Counted from the first letter of the stretch, positions 16,057-25,459 are shown. The stretch: DNA of 64,000 bases from JACMLC01 sp963720235 (GCA_963720235.1 OY970389.1:4402001-4466000); one strand, 5' to 3'. Notes: generated by a model from the sequence alone, not told the origin. Made by a program: numbers and translations.

Positions 16057-16821
16057 TTATCTCAGGTCGCCAAAGAGGTGTTGCAGCAGGACGACGGCGG
16101 TGATGCCTGCCGTCTCTGCGCGGAGCGTGCGCCCGCCGAGCGTGACGATGGCCCAGCCAGTTTGCCTTGCCTGCGAGATTTCCTCGTCTTCCCATCCGCC
16201 CTCCGGCCCGACGAGCGCGGTCACGGATAAAGGACGCGGCTCAAGTTGATTCGTCAACTCAAAGAGACTCTGGCCCATTCGCTCAGCAAACATCAGCCGG
16301 ACTTCGCCGCTCGCGGGCGAAGAACTTTCCATCAAAGATGAGAAAGCCAACGGAGTCTCTATCAAAGGCACGCGCGCGCGGCCAGATTGCTTGCAGGCTT
16401 CGAGCGCGAGTCTCTGCCAGCGCGTGACACGTTTGATGGCATCCTGTTCATCACGCACGCGCAGGTCTGCGCGCTGTGTGGACACAGGCACGATGCTCTG
16501 CACGCCAAGCTCCGTCGCCTTCTGCACGACAAGATCAAACTTTTCGCCTTTGAGCAGAGCAAGCGCGAGAGTCAAATTTAAACTGGATTCAGCGTGCGGG
16601 GCCGCGACCTCTTCGCGCACTTCGAGCAGGGCAGGATGATTGCCTCTCCCTATCTCAGCAACCGTGCAGAGATATTCCTTGCCCGCGCCGTCAAAGACGA
16701 AAGCCTCATCGCCAGTCTTCAAGCGCAAGACATCGCGCAGATGCCGCGCCTCTTCGAGCGGAAGCGTGACAAGGTTCTCGTTAAATGCTTCTGGCGGCGC
16801 GTAGAATCTTCTGCGAGTCAT
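16057..16821 (-). CDS. rsmE: 16S rRNA (uracil-1498-N3)-methyltransferase
   Basis: It methylates U1498 in the decoding region of 16S rRNA using S-adenosylmethionine. The 254-residue protein (from the ATG at 16821, MTRRRFYAPP) has an N-terminal PUA-like domain with EARHLRDVLRLKTGDE. Its SPOUT fold contains QKATELGVQSIVPV, RWQRLALEACKQSGRARVP and the knot motifs ALVGPEGGWEDEE and LGGRTLRAETA. Upstream in-frame codons as far as 16869 come from a family A repeat. It is the last gene of the era-prmA-rsmE row. An upstream ATG at 16839 is also possible. Confidence 0.93.
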   Translation of the reverse strand: MTRRRFYAPPEAFNENLVTLPLEEARHLRDVLRLKTGDEAFVFDGAGKEYLCTVAEIGRGNHPALLEVREEVAAPHAESSLNLTLALALLKGEKFDLVVQKATELGVQSIVPVSTQRADLRVRDEQDAIKRVTRWQRLALEACKQSGRARVPLIETPLAFSSLMESSSPASGEVRLMFAERMGQSLFELTNQLEPRPLSVTALVGPEGGWEDEEISQARQTGWAIVTLGGRTLRAETAGITAVVLLQHLFGDLR

Positions 16822-16830
16822 AAAACGAAA

Positions 16831-16910
16831 GAATCTCATGCAAAGGCGCAAAGGCGCAAAGAAAAGCAACTTGTCTTTCCTTTGCGCCTTTGCGCCTTTG
16901 CGTGAGACGT
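16831..16910. repeat. Family A palindromic repeat
   Basis: GCAAAGGCGCAAAGGCGCAA faces TTTGCGCCTTTGCGCCTTTGC. It fills the gap between prmA and rsmE and extends the open frame in front of the rsmE start. Confidence 0.87.
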
Positions 16911-16921
16911 GTTTTTTCTCT

Positions 16922-17776
16922 TCAAACTATGATTGCTATCCATTCTCCATCCGTCTCGACATCAAACTCGCCGATGCCAAGCTCGCTCAAACGCGCTTCG
17001 ACCAGAGGCATCTGCTCCTGCAAGATGCCGGAGAGAATCAGGTGGCCGCAGGTCGCGTCCAACAGTTGAGGCAGGAGCGGCATGATGACATCGGCAGTCA
17101 GGTTGGCGCACACCAGATTGGCTGAAGCAGTCGCTTCATCATCAATCGTGCCGACGCGAAAGCCGATGCGCTTGTCCACTTCGTTAAGCCGCGCGTTCTC
17201 GACGGCTATCTGCACAGCTTCCTCGTCCGTATCGCAAGCCTCTATGCGCGCCTCCGTTTTGAGCTTGGCGGCGGCGATGGCGAGGATGCCCGTGCCTGTG
17301 CCGACATCCAGAAAACTCCCGCCATCGAAATATTTTTCAATCGCCGCGAGACAGAGCCTTGTTGTCTCGTGCGTCCCGGTGCCGAAGGCCATGCCCGGTT
17401 CGATGCGTATGACTAGCTGGCCGGGCGCGGCTGCGACTTCGCTCCAGGGGGGCGCGATAATAAAGCGACGACCGATGGCAACGGGCTGCCAGCTTTTCTT
17501 CCACTCGCCGAGCCAGTCGCGGTCTGCAAATTCTCTAAAAACTATTTCGCGCACAGCAGACGACTGCAAAGAGTAAAGCTTGAGCGCATCAAAGAGAGCC
17601 GCGCGCACATGCTCTTTATCGGGCGGAGCATCGAAGTAAGCAGAAATTATAATTAATTCGCCGCTCTCGCCTTTGCTCTCTGTGCCGAGCGCGCCCGCTT
17701 CCATCAAAGCATATTCGACGGCCTCGCGCGCCGTCGGCTCAGTCACTGCATCAAGCGCGTACCACGATTTACTCAT
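16922..17776 (-). CDS. prmA: Ribosomal protein L11 methyltransferase
   Basis: It trimethylates ribosomal protein L11 with S-adenosylmethionine. The 284-residue protein has the L11-recognition N-terminal domain (about 1-75) and a class I methyltransferase domain. This includes AFGTGTHETTRLCL, FLDVGTGTGILAIAA (motif I) and NLTADVIMPLL. The ATG overlaps the era stop by four bases (ATGA) and has an AAAGGG ribosome site, so it is coupled to era. Together with rsmE this gives an operon of ribosome assembly and modification functions. Confidence 0.94.
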   Translation of the reverse strand: MSKSWYALDAVTEPTAREAVEYALMEAGALGTESKGESGELIIISAYFDAPPDKEHVRAALFDALKLYSLQSSAVREIVFREFADRDWLGEWKKSWQPVAIGRRFIIAPPWSEVAAAPGQLVIRIEPGMAFGTGTHETTRLCLAAIEKYFDGGSFLDVGTGTGILAIAAAKLKTEARIEACDTDEEAVQIAVENARLNEVDKRIGFRVGTIDDEATASANLVCANLTADVIMPLLPQLLDATCGHLILSGILQEQMPLVEARLSELGIGEFDVETDGEWIAIIV

Positions 17777-18690
17777 CCCTTTTTGATTCCCATATCATCA
17801 AGCAGATGCTCTTTGTCGCGCCAGCCTGCTTCGACCTTGACGAACAATTCCAGATGACAACGATGCCCAAGCAGATTTTCTATATCGCGCCGTGCGTTGA
17901 TGCCTGTCTCTTTCAAACGCTCTGCGCCTTTGCCGATGATAATTTTTTTCTGCGTCGGACGCTCGACAAAGATGGCGCAGTGTATGCGCGTAAAGTCCTC
18001 GCTCACTTCGTCAAACTTTTCGGTCACGACGGCAGTGACGTATGGCAACTCTTCGCCTGTCGTCTGCAAAATTTTCTCGCGCACAATCTCAGCGACGATT
18101 TGCCTAAGGGGTTGATCCGTCAACTCATCTTCTTCAAAAATCGGCTCGCCTTCGGGCAGGTGTTGAATCATCTCTGCAAGCAAAACTTCAATCATGTCTC
18201 CCTTCAAAGCGGAGAGAGGAACGACAGCTTGCCAGTCATGCTCTGCGCCGTAAAACTCCATCAGAGGCAGCAGCTTCGATTTGTCCGCCAGCTTGTCTGT
18301 CTTATTCAAAAGCAGCAGCGCGGGCTTGCCGGAATTTTTCACGAGGTCTAGGACGAAGCGGTCGCCGTTGCCCGTCGAGACTGTCGCATCACGTATCAGG
18401 CACACAAGGTCAACGCCTTCGAGCGCGTCATGCACGGCTGCCATCATCCTGCGATTCAAGAGGTATCCGGGCTTGTGCACGCCCGGCGTATCAACCAATA
18501 CAATCTGTCCTTCGTCGCGTGTGATGACGCCCTGAATTTTGTGGCGCGTCGTCTGCGGCTTGTTCGAGACGGCGGCGATTTTTTCACCGACCAGACGATT
18601 CAAGAGCGTTGACTTCCCCGCGTTCGGACGCCCGACGAGCGCGACATAGCCGCTCCTGTATGGAGCTTTTTCTGCTGACTCTGTTGACAT
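17773..18690 (-). CDS. era: GTPase Era
   Basis: Era binds the 3' end of 16S rRNA and checks 30S assembly. From the ATG at 18690 (MSTESAEKAPYRSG) the protein has 305 residues. It shows G1 GRPNAGKST, G3 DTPG followed by VHKPG, G4 NKTD and the C-terminal KH domain with IFVERPTQKKIIIGKGAERLK. A start eight codons upstream is possible; neither has a good Shine-Dalgarno. The gene heads the era-prmA-rsmE row. Confidence 0.95.
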   Translation of the reverse strand: MSTESAEKAPYRSGYVALVGRPNAGKSTLLNRLVGEKIAAVSNKPQTTRHKIQGVITRDEGQIVLVDTPGVHKPGYLLNRRMMAAVHDALEGVDLVCLIRDATVSTGNGDRFVLDLVKNSGKPALLLLNKTDKLADKSKLLPLMEFYGAEHDWQAVVPLSALKGDMIEVLLAEMIQHLPEGEPIFEEDELTDQPLRQIVAEIVREKILQTTGEELPYVTAVVTEKFDEVSEDFTRIHCAIFVERPTQKKIIIGKGAERLKETGINARRDIENLLGHRCHLELFVKVEAGWRDKEHLLDDMGIKKG

Positions 18691-19064
18691 TATATTAACG
18701 ATAACACAAACCATGCCAATTAAGGGTAGTGGTTCAGTTTGAAATTCAGGTCAATATCCATTAGCACGAAAGAATCTCGCGCAAAGGCGCAAAGGCGCAA
18801 AGAAGACGCGAAGAAAGCATTCAAGTTGAAAAGACATTCAACTCTTGGCGAGCTTTCTTTGCGTCTTTGCGCCTTTGCGGGAAACTGCTTTTTCTTCCTC
18901 CCTTTGAAACTGACCCACTACCAAGATTTTTCTATTCTTGATTCGCATAAACCTTTGAAGACGCTCTCAACTTTCCGACGAAAAAAAGTTTGCAACCTTT
19001 TGCCCCCGCGCGCCACTTACTCTATTGAAAGGCTCAAGTCAGCTTTGACTTCATCCGAAATCTT
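18691..19064. other. Intergenic region between era and the ECF sigma gene
   Basis: About a third of this gap is a family A repeat (18770-18894). Both divergent genes (era, minus; sigma, plus) must take their promoters from here. I see no convincing -35/-10 pair or regulator site. Confidence 0.45.
18770..18894. repeat. Family A palindromic repeat, long form
   Basis: The left array CGCGCAAAGGCGCAAAGGCG / AAGAAGACGCGAAGAAAGC and the right array GCTTTCTTTGCGTCTTTGCG / CCTTTGCGGGAAAC are complementary. An extra TTCAAGTTGAAAAGACATTC segment with its own partial symmetry sits in the loop. Confidence 0.87.
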
Positions 19065-19736
19065 GTGAAAACTCAAGCAGCAGACACTCTGCTCTCTCGA
19101 AAGACGATGATGAAGCGGCTGACAGTTGATGCAATCAAGGATGCGGGCGAGGCCGAAAGGGCTTCTGGAACACTGATGAACAGTGCAGAGGAACTGACAG
19201 CGCGCGCCCGCGCGGGCGACGATGAAGCCTTTCGTCTGATTTTTGAACGCTATGCGCGGCCCATCATCAGTTTTATTTATGACATGGTTGGCGAGCGCGA
19301 GCTGGCAGAGGAACTGATGCAAGAGACATTTGTGCGCGCCTACAAAAATCTGCACGCGCTCCGCGAAGAGGCGCGGCTCTCGACATGGCTCTTCGGCATT
19401 GCACGCAATGTCGCGCGCGAATCCCTGCGCACGCGCCAGCACTCTGCACGCAAAGTTTTCCTCGATGACCCGGAGGTTAAAGAATTGCACGACGCGCGAC
19501 TTGCGCCAGATGAAAATTTGCTCAACGAAGAGATGAACCGTGCGATGCGTGAAGCGATTTTACAGCTTGATGAAGACAAGCGGCTGGTCTTCACGCTCAA
19601 GGTTTTTCAGCAACAGAGTTACGAGGAAATAGCTTTGATTACAGGTTTTTCCGTAGCGAAATTGAAGACGGATTTGCATCGCGCACGCGCGGAGATGCGC
19701 CGCCTGCTCAGGCCATACATGGAGGTGCGCCAGTGA
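19065..19736 (+). CDS. ECF RNA polymerase sigma factor
   Basis: A sigma-70 family protein of group 4, 223 residues from the GTG at 19065; an ATG at 19107 is an alternative, and neither has a strong ribosome site. Region 2 is visible as YARPIISFIYDMVGERELAE followed by ELMQETFVRAYKNL. Region 4 is QQSYEEIALITGFSVAKLKT followed by DLHRARAEMRRLL. The stop overlaps the GTG of the next gene (GTGA), so it is translationally coupled to its anti-sigma factor. The five genes behind it on the same strand may belong to its regulon. Confidence 0.9.
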   Translation: MKTQAADTLLSRKTMMKRLTVDAIKDAGEAERASGTLMNSAEELTARARAGDDEAFRLIFERYARPIISFIYDMVGERELAEELMQETFVRAYKNLHALREEARLSTWLFGIARNVARESLRTRQHSARKVFLDDPEVKELHDARLAPDENLLNEEMNRAMREAILQLDEDKRLVFTLKVFQQQSYEEIALITGFSVAKLKTDLHRARAEMRRLLRPYMEVRQ

Positions 19737-20710
19737 AGTGTGAAGATTGCATGCCTCTCTTTGAAGAGCACCTTGACGGCGAACTCAAAGAGCCACTTGC
19801 AGGGCGCGTCGCCGCACACATCAATGCGTGCACAGTTTGCGCCGCAGAGTTTGCAGAACTCCTGCGCGAGCAGGAGATGTATGCGGGCTACAGGCGCGAG
19901 ATAGAAATCACGCCTGCTTTGTGGCAAGGCATCCGCGCACAAATCGAAGCGGAAAAAGTTATAGAGTCTCCCGCGCGGCCCGCACGCTGGCTCACATGGC
20001 TTACAGAAGCATTCACTTTGAGAACGCAGATGCGGCCAGCGTTCACTGCGGCTCTGGTTTTGATTGCGCTCGGCATCGCGACTGTCGCTGTCATCAAGTA
20101 TCTGGGCCAGCGCGAGCAGGCAGCTTGGTCGCAGGCCAGCACGGCGCAGAATAATTTGAAGCAAGTTGAATTGAACCAAACCACACAAAAGAAAATTGTC
20201 GAAAAAGAGTTGGCTGTCGTACATGAAAAGCAACCTAAAAAAGCTTTTCTTGCAAACGCGTCCACACGTTCAAAGAATCGCTTGCCTCTTGAGTTAACGC
20301 CTGAGGCCGCGCCGACGGCTGAAAGTATCACGGCGACAAATCTGCCGCAGCCTGCGGGCGACGCGAACCTTGAGATTGCGCGTCATGTCGAAAAGGCGCA
20401 GATGCTTTTGCGCTCGTTCAGAAATGTGCGGCTGGCCGAGACGAGCCACGCGCCCGATATTTCTTACGAGAAAGAGGAATCGCGCAAGCTGCTTTACAAG
20501 AACATCGTTCTCAGGCGCGAGGCCGCGACGCAGGGCAATGCGTCCGCCGAGAAACTCTTGAGCACGCTTGAGCCAATCCTGCTCGATATAGCGAATCTCC
20601 CAAATCGTGCGACGGCGCGCGACGTGCGCTCCATCGAACAGCGCATGCGTAAAAAAGAGATTGTTGCCAAGCTGCAACTACATTCATTGATTGCTCCGAA
20701 TTCATATTGA
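19733..20710 (+). CDS. Membrane anti-sigma factor with zinc-finger (zf-HC2) domain
   Basis: The 325-residue protein begins with MKCEDCMPLFEEHLDGEL and AHINACTVC, the His29-x3-Cys33-x2-Cys36 pattern of ZAS-type anti-sigma domains. One transmembrane segment lies at about 103-123. The periplasmic part (about 125-325) is Ala/Glu/Arg-rich and probably helical, with no known sensor domain. The zinc-binding domain should hold the sigma factor encoded just upstream until a signal releases it. The GTG start has the ribosome site GGAGGTGCG inside the sigma gene. Confidence 0.88.
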   Translation: MKCEDCMPLFEEHLDGELKEPLAGRVAAHINACTVCAAEFAELLREQEMYAGYRREIEITPALWQGIRAQIEAEKVIESPARPARWLTWLTEAFTLRTQMRPAFTAALVLIALGIATVAVIKYLGQREQAAWSQASTAQNNLKQVELNQTTQKKIVEKELAVVHEKQPKKAFLANASTRSKNRLPLELTPEAAPTAESITATNLPQPAGDANLEIARHVEKAQMLLRSFRNVRLAETSHAPDISYEKEESRKLLYKNIVLRREAATQGNASAEKLLSTLEPILLDIANLPNRATARDVRSIEQRMRKKEIVAKLQLHSLIAPNSY

Positions 20711-20729
20711 TAAAGGTCAGAGAAAAAAT

Positions 20730-22091
20730 ATGCAGACACAGAACTCGAACTCAACAGGAACACGAATCAGATTGCGCGCTCGCTTTGTCTTGATGCCGCT
20801 CTTCGCGCTGATGATTTTGACAGGCGTGCTACTGCTCGTCGGCGGCTTTGCCAAAACGTCTGCCGAAGGACAGGACTTAAAAAAGCTCAACAGCTTTGTA
20901 GAGCAACAGACATCTTCGGGCGCGTCGCAGAAAGTTTTCCGCGAAGGCAGAGATTTAATCGGCGAGGAAAACTGGAACGGCGCGGCGGAAAAATTCAAAG
21001 GTTTTATAGAGGCTTATCCGAAAGACCCGAACGTGGATGCCGCGCTCTACTGGCTGGCCTTCGCGCAGGTCAAGCAAGAGAAGTTTGCGGATGCGGATAG
21101 CCGCTTGCGCCTCCTGCTCAAAAAATATCCGCGCTCGAACTGGGCAGATGATGCGCGCGCTCTTCAGGTACAGATTGCGCCGAACCTCGGCAACAATAAA
21201 CAGATTGACAAAGTTCTCAGCGACGATGACGAAGAGATAAAAATCATCGCTTTGCAAAGTCTCTTTCAGGCGAATCCTGAACGCGGGATGGCTTATGTCG
21301 CAAACATGCTGCGGCCCGGCGCGACCGATAGCCGCCGTATGAAGGAAGCCGGAATCGAACTCATACGTCGTTATGGCGGCGAACGCACAGTGCCTTTGCT
21401 GATTGAAATTATACGCACGCAGCCGGATGCGGAATTGCGCAAGTCTGCGATTCACACTCTGGGACGCACAAGAGACGAGCGCGCCTTTGAAGTTTTGATT
21501 GATCTGGTCAGGAATTCTGCGGACGATGAGGTGAGCAAGGCTGCCGTCTATGCTATCTCGCGCTTTGAAGGCGAGCGGGCGCGCACGACGCTCTTCGAGA
21601 TGGCGCGCGGCGCAAAGTCCAGAGAAGTCCGCAAGGATGCAATCTTCTGGCTGAGCCGCGAGGGAGATGATTCGACGCTCGATGCATTGATGAACATCTA
21701 CGTTGCGGAACAGGATGTGGAAATTAAAAAGCAGATTATCTTTGCTTTAAGACGCATGGGCAGCCCGCGCGCCGTCGCTAAACTTTTCGAGATTGCGCGC
21801 AGTGGAAACGATACGGAAGTCCGCAAGGATGCCATTCACTGGATTGGGCAGCGCGGCGACGAGCAGGCCGTACAGTATCTGATTCAAACCTACGATCAGG
21901 AGACGAACCAGGAGGTGAAGAATCAGATTATCTTTGCCTTGAGCCGCGCCAATCAGAAGACCGCGCTTAGAAAGTTGATAGACATTGCGCGCAATGACAA
22001 GTCTCTCGAATTGCGCAAGCAGGCAGTCTTCTGGCTCGGCAGAAGCGACGACCCGGAAGCGGCAAAGTTTCTTGAAGACATTCTTAAATAA
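20730..22091 (+). CDS. HEAT-repeat protein with N-terminal membrane anchor
   Basis: From the ATG at 20730 (MQTQNSNSTG; ribosome site AAAGG) the protein has 453 residues. A signal anchor (about 20-41) is followed by a TPR-like part (about 60-130, with AALYWLAFAQVKQEKFADAD). About nine HEAT-like repeats follow from residue 150 to the end, each ending in patterns such as VRKDAIFWLSR, IKKQIIFALRRMG and LRKQAVFWLGR. It probably acts as a periplasmic or envelope scaffold. It follows the anti-sigma gene closely and is paralogous to the next gene. Confidence 0.87.
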   Translation: MQTQNSNSTGTRIRLRARFVLMPLFALMILTGVLLLVGGFAKTSAEGQDLKKLNSFVEQQTSSGASQKVFREGRDLIGEENWNGAAEKFKGFIEAYPKDPNVDAALYWLAFAQVKQEKFADADSRLRLLLKKYPRSNWADDARALQVQIAPNLGNNKQIDKVLSDDDEEIKIIALQSLFQANPERGMAYVANMLRPGATDSRRMKEAGIELIRRYGGERTVPLLIEIIRTQPDAELRKSAIHTLGRTRDERAFEVLIDLVRNSADDEVSKAAVYAISRFEGERARTTLFEMARGAKSREVRKDAIFWLSREGDDSTLDALMNIYVAEQDVEIKKQIIFALRRMGSPRAVAKLFEIARSGNDTEVRKDAIHWIGQRGDEQAVQYLIQTYDQETNQEVKNQIIFALSRANQKTALRKLIDIARNDKSLELRKQAVFWLGRSDDPEAAKFLEDILK

Positions 22092-22097
22092 CCCTGG

Positions 22098-22268
22098 TTG
22101 CGAATCATAGACGGCTTGAGCCGCCTGCTGTGCGGAAAGTCTCGGACTTTCCGCTTCATCTCCGCTCTTGGTTTTAGCGAGGCTCAGCCTCGCACATGAT
22201 TGAGGCTACAGTTGCCGGAAAAGCAGAGCTTTTCCGCACAGCAGGCGGCAAGCCGCTATCACTCTTAT
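22098..22268. repeat. Family D composite palindrome, copy 2
   Basis: It contains ACGGCTTGAGCCGCCTGCTG, GGAAAGTCTCGGACTTTCC, GCGAGGCTCAGCCTCGC, GGAAAAGCAGAGCTTTTCC and GGCGGCAAGCCGC in the same order as copy 1. It lies between the two HEAT-repeat genes and opens the frame in front of the second one. Confidence 0.88.
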
Positions 22269-22318
22269 CTGTGGCCCAATTTTCTCTCTCAAAGTTTTTA
22301 ATTGAAAGGCAAGTCATC

Positions 22319-23500
22319 ATGCATCTCTCAGATATTTTAGTCTCGTGCTTGCTTGTCTGCACATCGCTCTTTGGCTCTGCATCAACTGTTCAGGTCGGCA
22401 CAACAACGCAGCAGCAGCGCGAGCGTTTCATCACGGTCGAAGGCGCAGACCTGCGCGCGAAGATGGAAACGGCTGTGCGCATGGGGCGCAATCTTTCGCC
22501 GCAATCACGTTTCTGGCTCGCATACTCTTTCGATGTCAGGCCCGGCATCGCCGTTGACCCCGGCGACGGCAACTTCAGAGGCAACATGACCACTTACGAC
22601 GACGGCATGGTGGTCTTCATGGGCAAAGCGGCTGACGGAAAGATGATTGAGACGCGAAACCTCGGCGTCTTTCTGCTCTACGAGCCGGACGGCAACACCA
22701 TCTCGCGCATAGAGATTTACAATCTGGACAAGCGACGCGAGTACAGCACCTATCCTGTCTATTGGCTCGGACGCGGCGGCAATGAAGAGAGCCTCAACTT
22801 CCTGCGCCAGCTTGTGACGACAAACCGCGCGCGCAAACTGAACGAGCGCGGCGTGCTCGCCATAGCCTTGCACGACGACCCGCGCGTCGCCGCGCAACTC
22901 AAAAGTTTTGTCTCGACATCAACCGATAATGAAGTCCGCCGCACAGCCGTTTACTGGATTGGCTACACAGGCGGCGAGACAGCTTACCTCGCAGACTTGG
23001 TGCGCAATGAGCAGGAGAAAGAAGACGTGCGCGAGACTGCGGCTCATGCCATCGGCATCAGTCGTGACGCGGCTGCGCTCAACACATTGACGGAACTTTA
23101 TCGCACCATTCCAAACCGCGAGATAAGAAGAAAGCTGATTCACGCTATCTCCATCAACGATAGTCAAGACCCTGCTGTAGATTTTCTGATACGCATTGCC
23201 AAAACGGATCAGGACATGGAAGCCAGAAAGCAGGCTATGTTTTGGCTGGGCCACAAGGCCGGAGAGAAGAGTCTCGGAGTCTTGAAAGATTACGTCGAAG
23301 CGACGGATGCCGACACAGAGTTGCAGAAGCACGCGGTCTTCGTCATCAGCCGCAGACCGAAGGAAGAGGCCGTGCCGCTTCTCATCAAACTCGCGCGCAC
23401 GCACCCGAAACCGGAAGTGCGCAAACAGGCTCTCTTCTGGCTCGGCAGAACCGGCGACGAGCGCGCACTCGCACTGTTTGAAGAATTACTAAGCAAATAA
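22319..23500 (+). CDS. HEAT-repeat protein, exported
   Basis: I chose the ATG at 22319 (MHLSDILVSCLLVC), which gives a signal peptide and has the ribosome site GAAAGGC. The 40 extra in-frame codons upstream are read from repeat family D. The 393-residue protein has a beta-rich domain of unknown type (about 30-165, with SRFWLAYSFDVRPGIAV). HEAT-like repeats follow (about 175-393), many ending in AVYWIGYTGGE, QAMFWLGHKAGE or ALFWLGRTGDE. It is a paralogue of the preceding gene in its C-terminal half. The role is unknown. Confidence 0.85.
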   Translation: MHLSDILVSCLLVCTSLFGSASTVQVGTTTQQQRERFITVEGADLRAKMETAVRMGRNLSPQSRFWLAYSFDVRPGIAVDPGDGNFRGNMTTYDDGMVVFMGKAADGKMIETRNLGVFLLYEPDGNTISRIEIYNLDKRREYSTYPVYWLGRGGNEESLNFLRQLVTTNRARKLNERGVLAIALHDDPRVAAQLKSFVSTSTDNEVRRTAVYWIGYTGGETAYLADLVRNEQEKEDVRETAAHAIGISRDAAALNTLTELYRTIPNREIRRKLIHAISINDSQDPAVDFLIRIAKTDQDMEARKQAMFWLGHKAGEKSLGVLKDYVEATDADTELQKHAVFVISRRPKEEAVPLLIKLARTHPKPEVRKQALFWLGRTGDERALALFEELLSK

Positions 23501-23504
23501 GCCT

Positions 23505-23614
23505 AGCCACAGAGGCACAGAGGCACAGAGAGAAAATGAAAATAAAAGAGTTGAGCAAAACGAAAAATTATTTTGATTGTGCTGTCTCTGTGTCTCTGTG
23601 CCTCTATGGCAGTT
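23505..23614. repeat. Family B palindromic repeat (CACAGAGGCACAGAG type), copy 1
   Basis: GCCACAGAGGCACAGAGGCA on the left faces CTGTCTCTGTGTCTCTGTGC / CTCTATGGC on the right, with an A-rich loop. It lies between the second HEAT gene and the NTF2-like gene. Confidence 0.87.
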
Positions 23615-23633
23615 TTAATCAAGGAGAAGAATC

Positions 23634-24572
23634 ATGAGATGCAAGTCTGCATTCGTCCTCTCGCTACTGCTGCTCTTGACTATTGCTGGCGACACTTTCG
23701 CGCAGAAGAGGAAAGTTAAAGACAAACGATACGAGCCCGCCGCGCGTCCCGCCCTCAAAGATTATGAAGGCAGATACACAGGCATCGAAGGCTCTTACTT
23801 CATAGAGATACAGTTCACACAGGACGGCGGGCTGAGCATCACCAGCTACGAAAGCGAGCGTCAGGCTGTCCTCAAAGACATACGCCTCACAGGCGCGATT
23901 ATCACCGCGACGAAAGTTTATACAGACGGCGCGACAGAAAATTTCTCCGGCGTCTTTGCCAATCGCATCCTCAATGGTCAGAGCGCGTACGGCATCATCG
24001 TTGACAACATGCAGGTCAAGGTCGCAGGGCTGACTCTCACTGCGCTCTTCTATAAGCTCAGGGAAGAAACGACTGCGGGCATGCCTCTTATCGTCGAGAC
24101 AAACGCGAGCGTCGTCCGCAGGGAAATCGAAGCGCGCCACGCAGAGCTTGCCGCCGCCGTCGAGGGAAAAGATTTCGCCGCACTGCAAAAACTCTGGACT
24201 GAAGATTTTCTGGCATGGCTGCCATCCGGCTCAATACAAAACAGCGAACAGATGGCCTCTCGTTCAAAAATTTTACTCGGAAAAATCCAGCAACCCATCC
24301 ACATCAGCAACACGATTGAAACTCTTATCTTAATGGACAGCGAAGCCATCGTCCTCGTCCGTCAAAACTTTTCCAGCATGCAGGAAATCTCCGGCCAACT
24401 CCGCCTGATTGAGACCAGCGCGCGGCAGCGCGAAACCTGGACCAGAACTTCGGAAGGCTGGAAGCTAAAATTCATTGACCACATACATGACCAACAAACC
24501 CTGATAGACGGACAGCCTCAAGACGAAACAAATCTGGCGGGCGAGCCGCAAGTGTCAGTCGAAGTTTTATAA
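23634..24572 (+). CDS. Exported protein with C-terminal NTF2/SnoaL-like domain
   Basis: The 312-residue protein has a signal peptide (about 1-23, ending TFA-Q). A beta-rich N-terminal domain (about 40-155) has GRYTGIEGSYFIEIQFT. A DUF4440/SnoaL-like domain follows (about 165-290), with ELAAAVEGKDFAALQKLWTE, an internal IVLVRQNFSS strand and a terminal GWKLKFIDH strand. This fold is a cone-shaped pocket used by ketosteroid isomerases and by many proteins of unknown role. Ribosome site AAGGAGA precedes the ATG. It may be a terminal gene of the sigma-factor row. Confidence 0.8.
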   Translation: MRCKSAFVLSLLLLLTIAGDTFAQKRKVKDKRYEPAARPALKDYEGRYTGIEGSYFIEIQFTQDGGLSITSYESERQAVLKDIRLTGAIITATKVYTDGATENFSGVFANRILNGQSAYGIIVDNMQVKVAGLTLTALFYKLREETTAGMPLIVETNASVVRREIEARHAELAAAVEGKDFAALQKLWTEDFLAWLPSGSIQNSEQMASRSKILLGKIQQPIHISNTIETLILMDSEAIVLVRQNFSSMQEISGQLRLIETSARQRETWTRTSEGWKLKFIDHIHDQQTLIDGQPQDETNLAGEPQVSVEVL

Positions 24573-24616
24573 GTCAGAACCGCCTGCGGTAGCGGGCGGG
24601 TCTGCGGTGTTCCCTG

Positions 24617-25459
24617 ATGTGCATAGACGACGATTGCGAGCCATACAATCCAGCGCGGAGAGCTTTTCTCTCAAGCAGCGCGGCAACTCTTGTGACTCTC
24701 GCCGCGCTTGGCTTGAGAGCCGAAGCTCAATTACAACAGAATCCGCCGACGCGCGTGCTCAATGCGCCGAACATAGTTCACGGCAGCATTTCTTTTAAGA
24801 GCGGCGGCAAAGAGATAGACGGCTATCTCGCACGGCCCAAAGATAAAGGAAGACACAAAGCCGTCCTCGTCGTCGCCGGAAACAGAATCACGGAAGAATA
24901 TATTCCAAACACCTGCGCCGCACTCGCCGTCGCAGGCTATGTCGGCCTCGCGCCGAACATCTTTCACACAGTCCCCGACACAGCGCGCACGCCGGACGAG
25001 ATGTCAAAAGCTCTCGCAGATCGCACAGACGATGATTTCATGAATGACATACGAGCGGGAGCCGACTATCTCAGGGCGCAGAGTTTTGTGAAGACAAGCG
25101 GGATGGGCATCATAGGCTTCTGCTCCGGCGGAAGAAGGGCCATGTTGTATGCCGCTCGTTTTGATGACATCAAAGCTGTCATTCCATATCACCCTGCGAA
25201 GATGCAGAAGGAAGAGGTTTCAGGTTTAAAAGCTCCCGTGCAGATTCATCAAGGCACAAGTGACCGCCACATCCCCGTCGCAGACATACAGGAATTAGAA
25301 AAAGTTTTTCGCGGACAGGGAACGCCCGTCGAAGTCTATTTCTACGAGCAGGCGGATCATGGATTTCTGGCCTACACGCGGCCCTATTACAAAACTGACG
25401 CGGCGCTGCTGGCATGGAAACGCACGGTCGAGTTTTTGAATAGGCATCTTAAAAAATAA
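24617..25459 (+). CDS. Dienelactone hydrolase family protein with Tat-type leader
   Basis: An alpha/beta hydrolase of 280 residues. The triad typical of dienelactone hydrolases is present: Cys169 in GFCSGG, Asp216 in GTSDRH and His248 in ADHGF. The N-terminus carries RRAFLSSSAATLVTLAALGL, which resembles a twin-arginine leader, so the enzyme is probably exported in folded form. The natural substrate cannot be read from the sequence; family members open lactones or esters. It follows the NTF2-like gene by 44 bp. Confidence 0.88.
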   Translation: MCIDDDCEPYNPARRAFLSSSAATLVTLAALGLRAEAQLQQNPPTRVLNAPNIVHGSISFKSGGKEIDGYLARPKDKGRHKAVLVVAGNRITEEYIPNTCAALAVAGYVGLAPNIFHTVPDTARTPDEMSKALADRTDDDFMNDIRAGADYLRAQSFVKTSGMGIIGFCSGGRRAMLYAARFDDIKAVIPYHPAKMQKEEVSGLKAPVQIHQGTSDRHIPVADIQELEKVFRGQGTPVEVYFYEQADHGFLAYTRPYYKTDAALLAWKRTVEFLNRHLKK

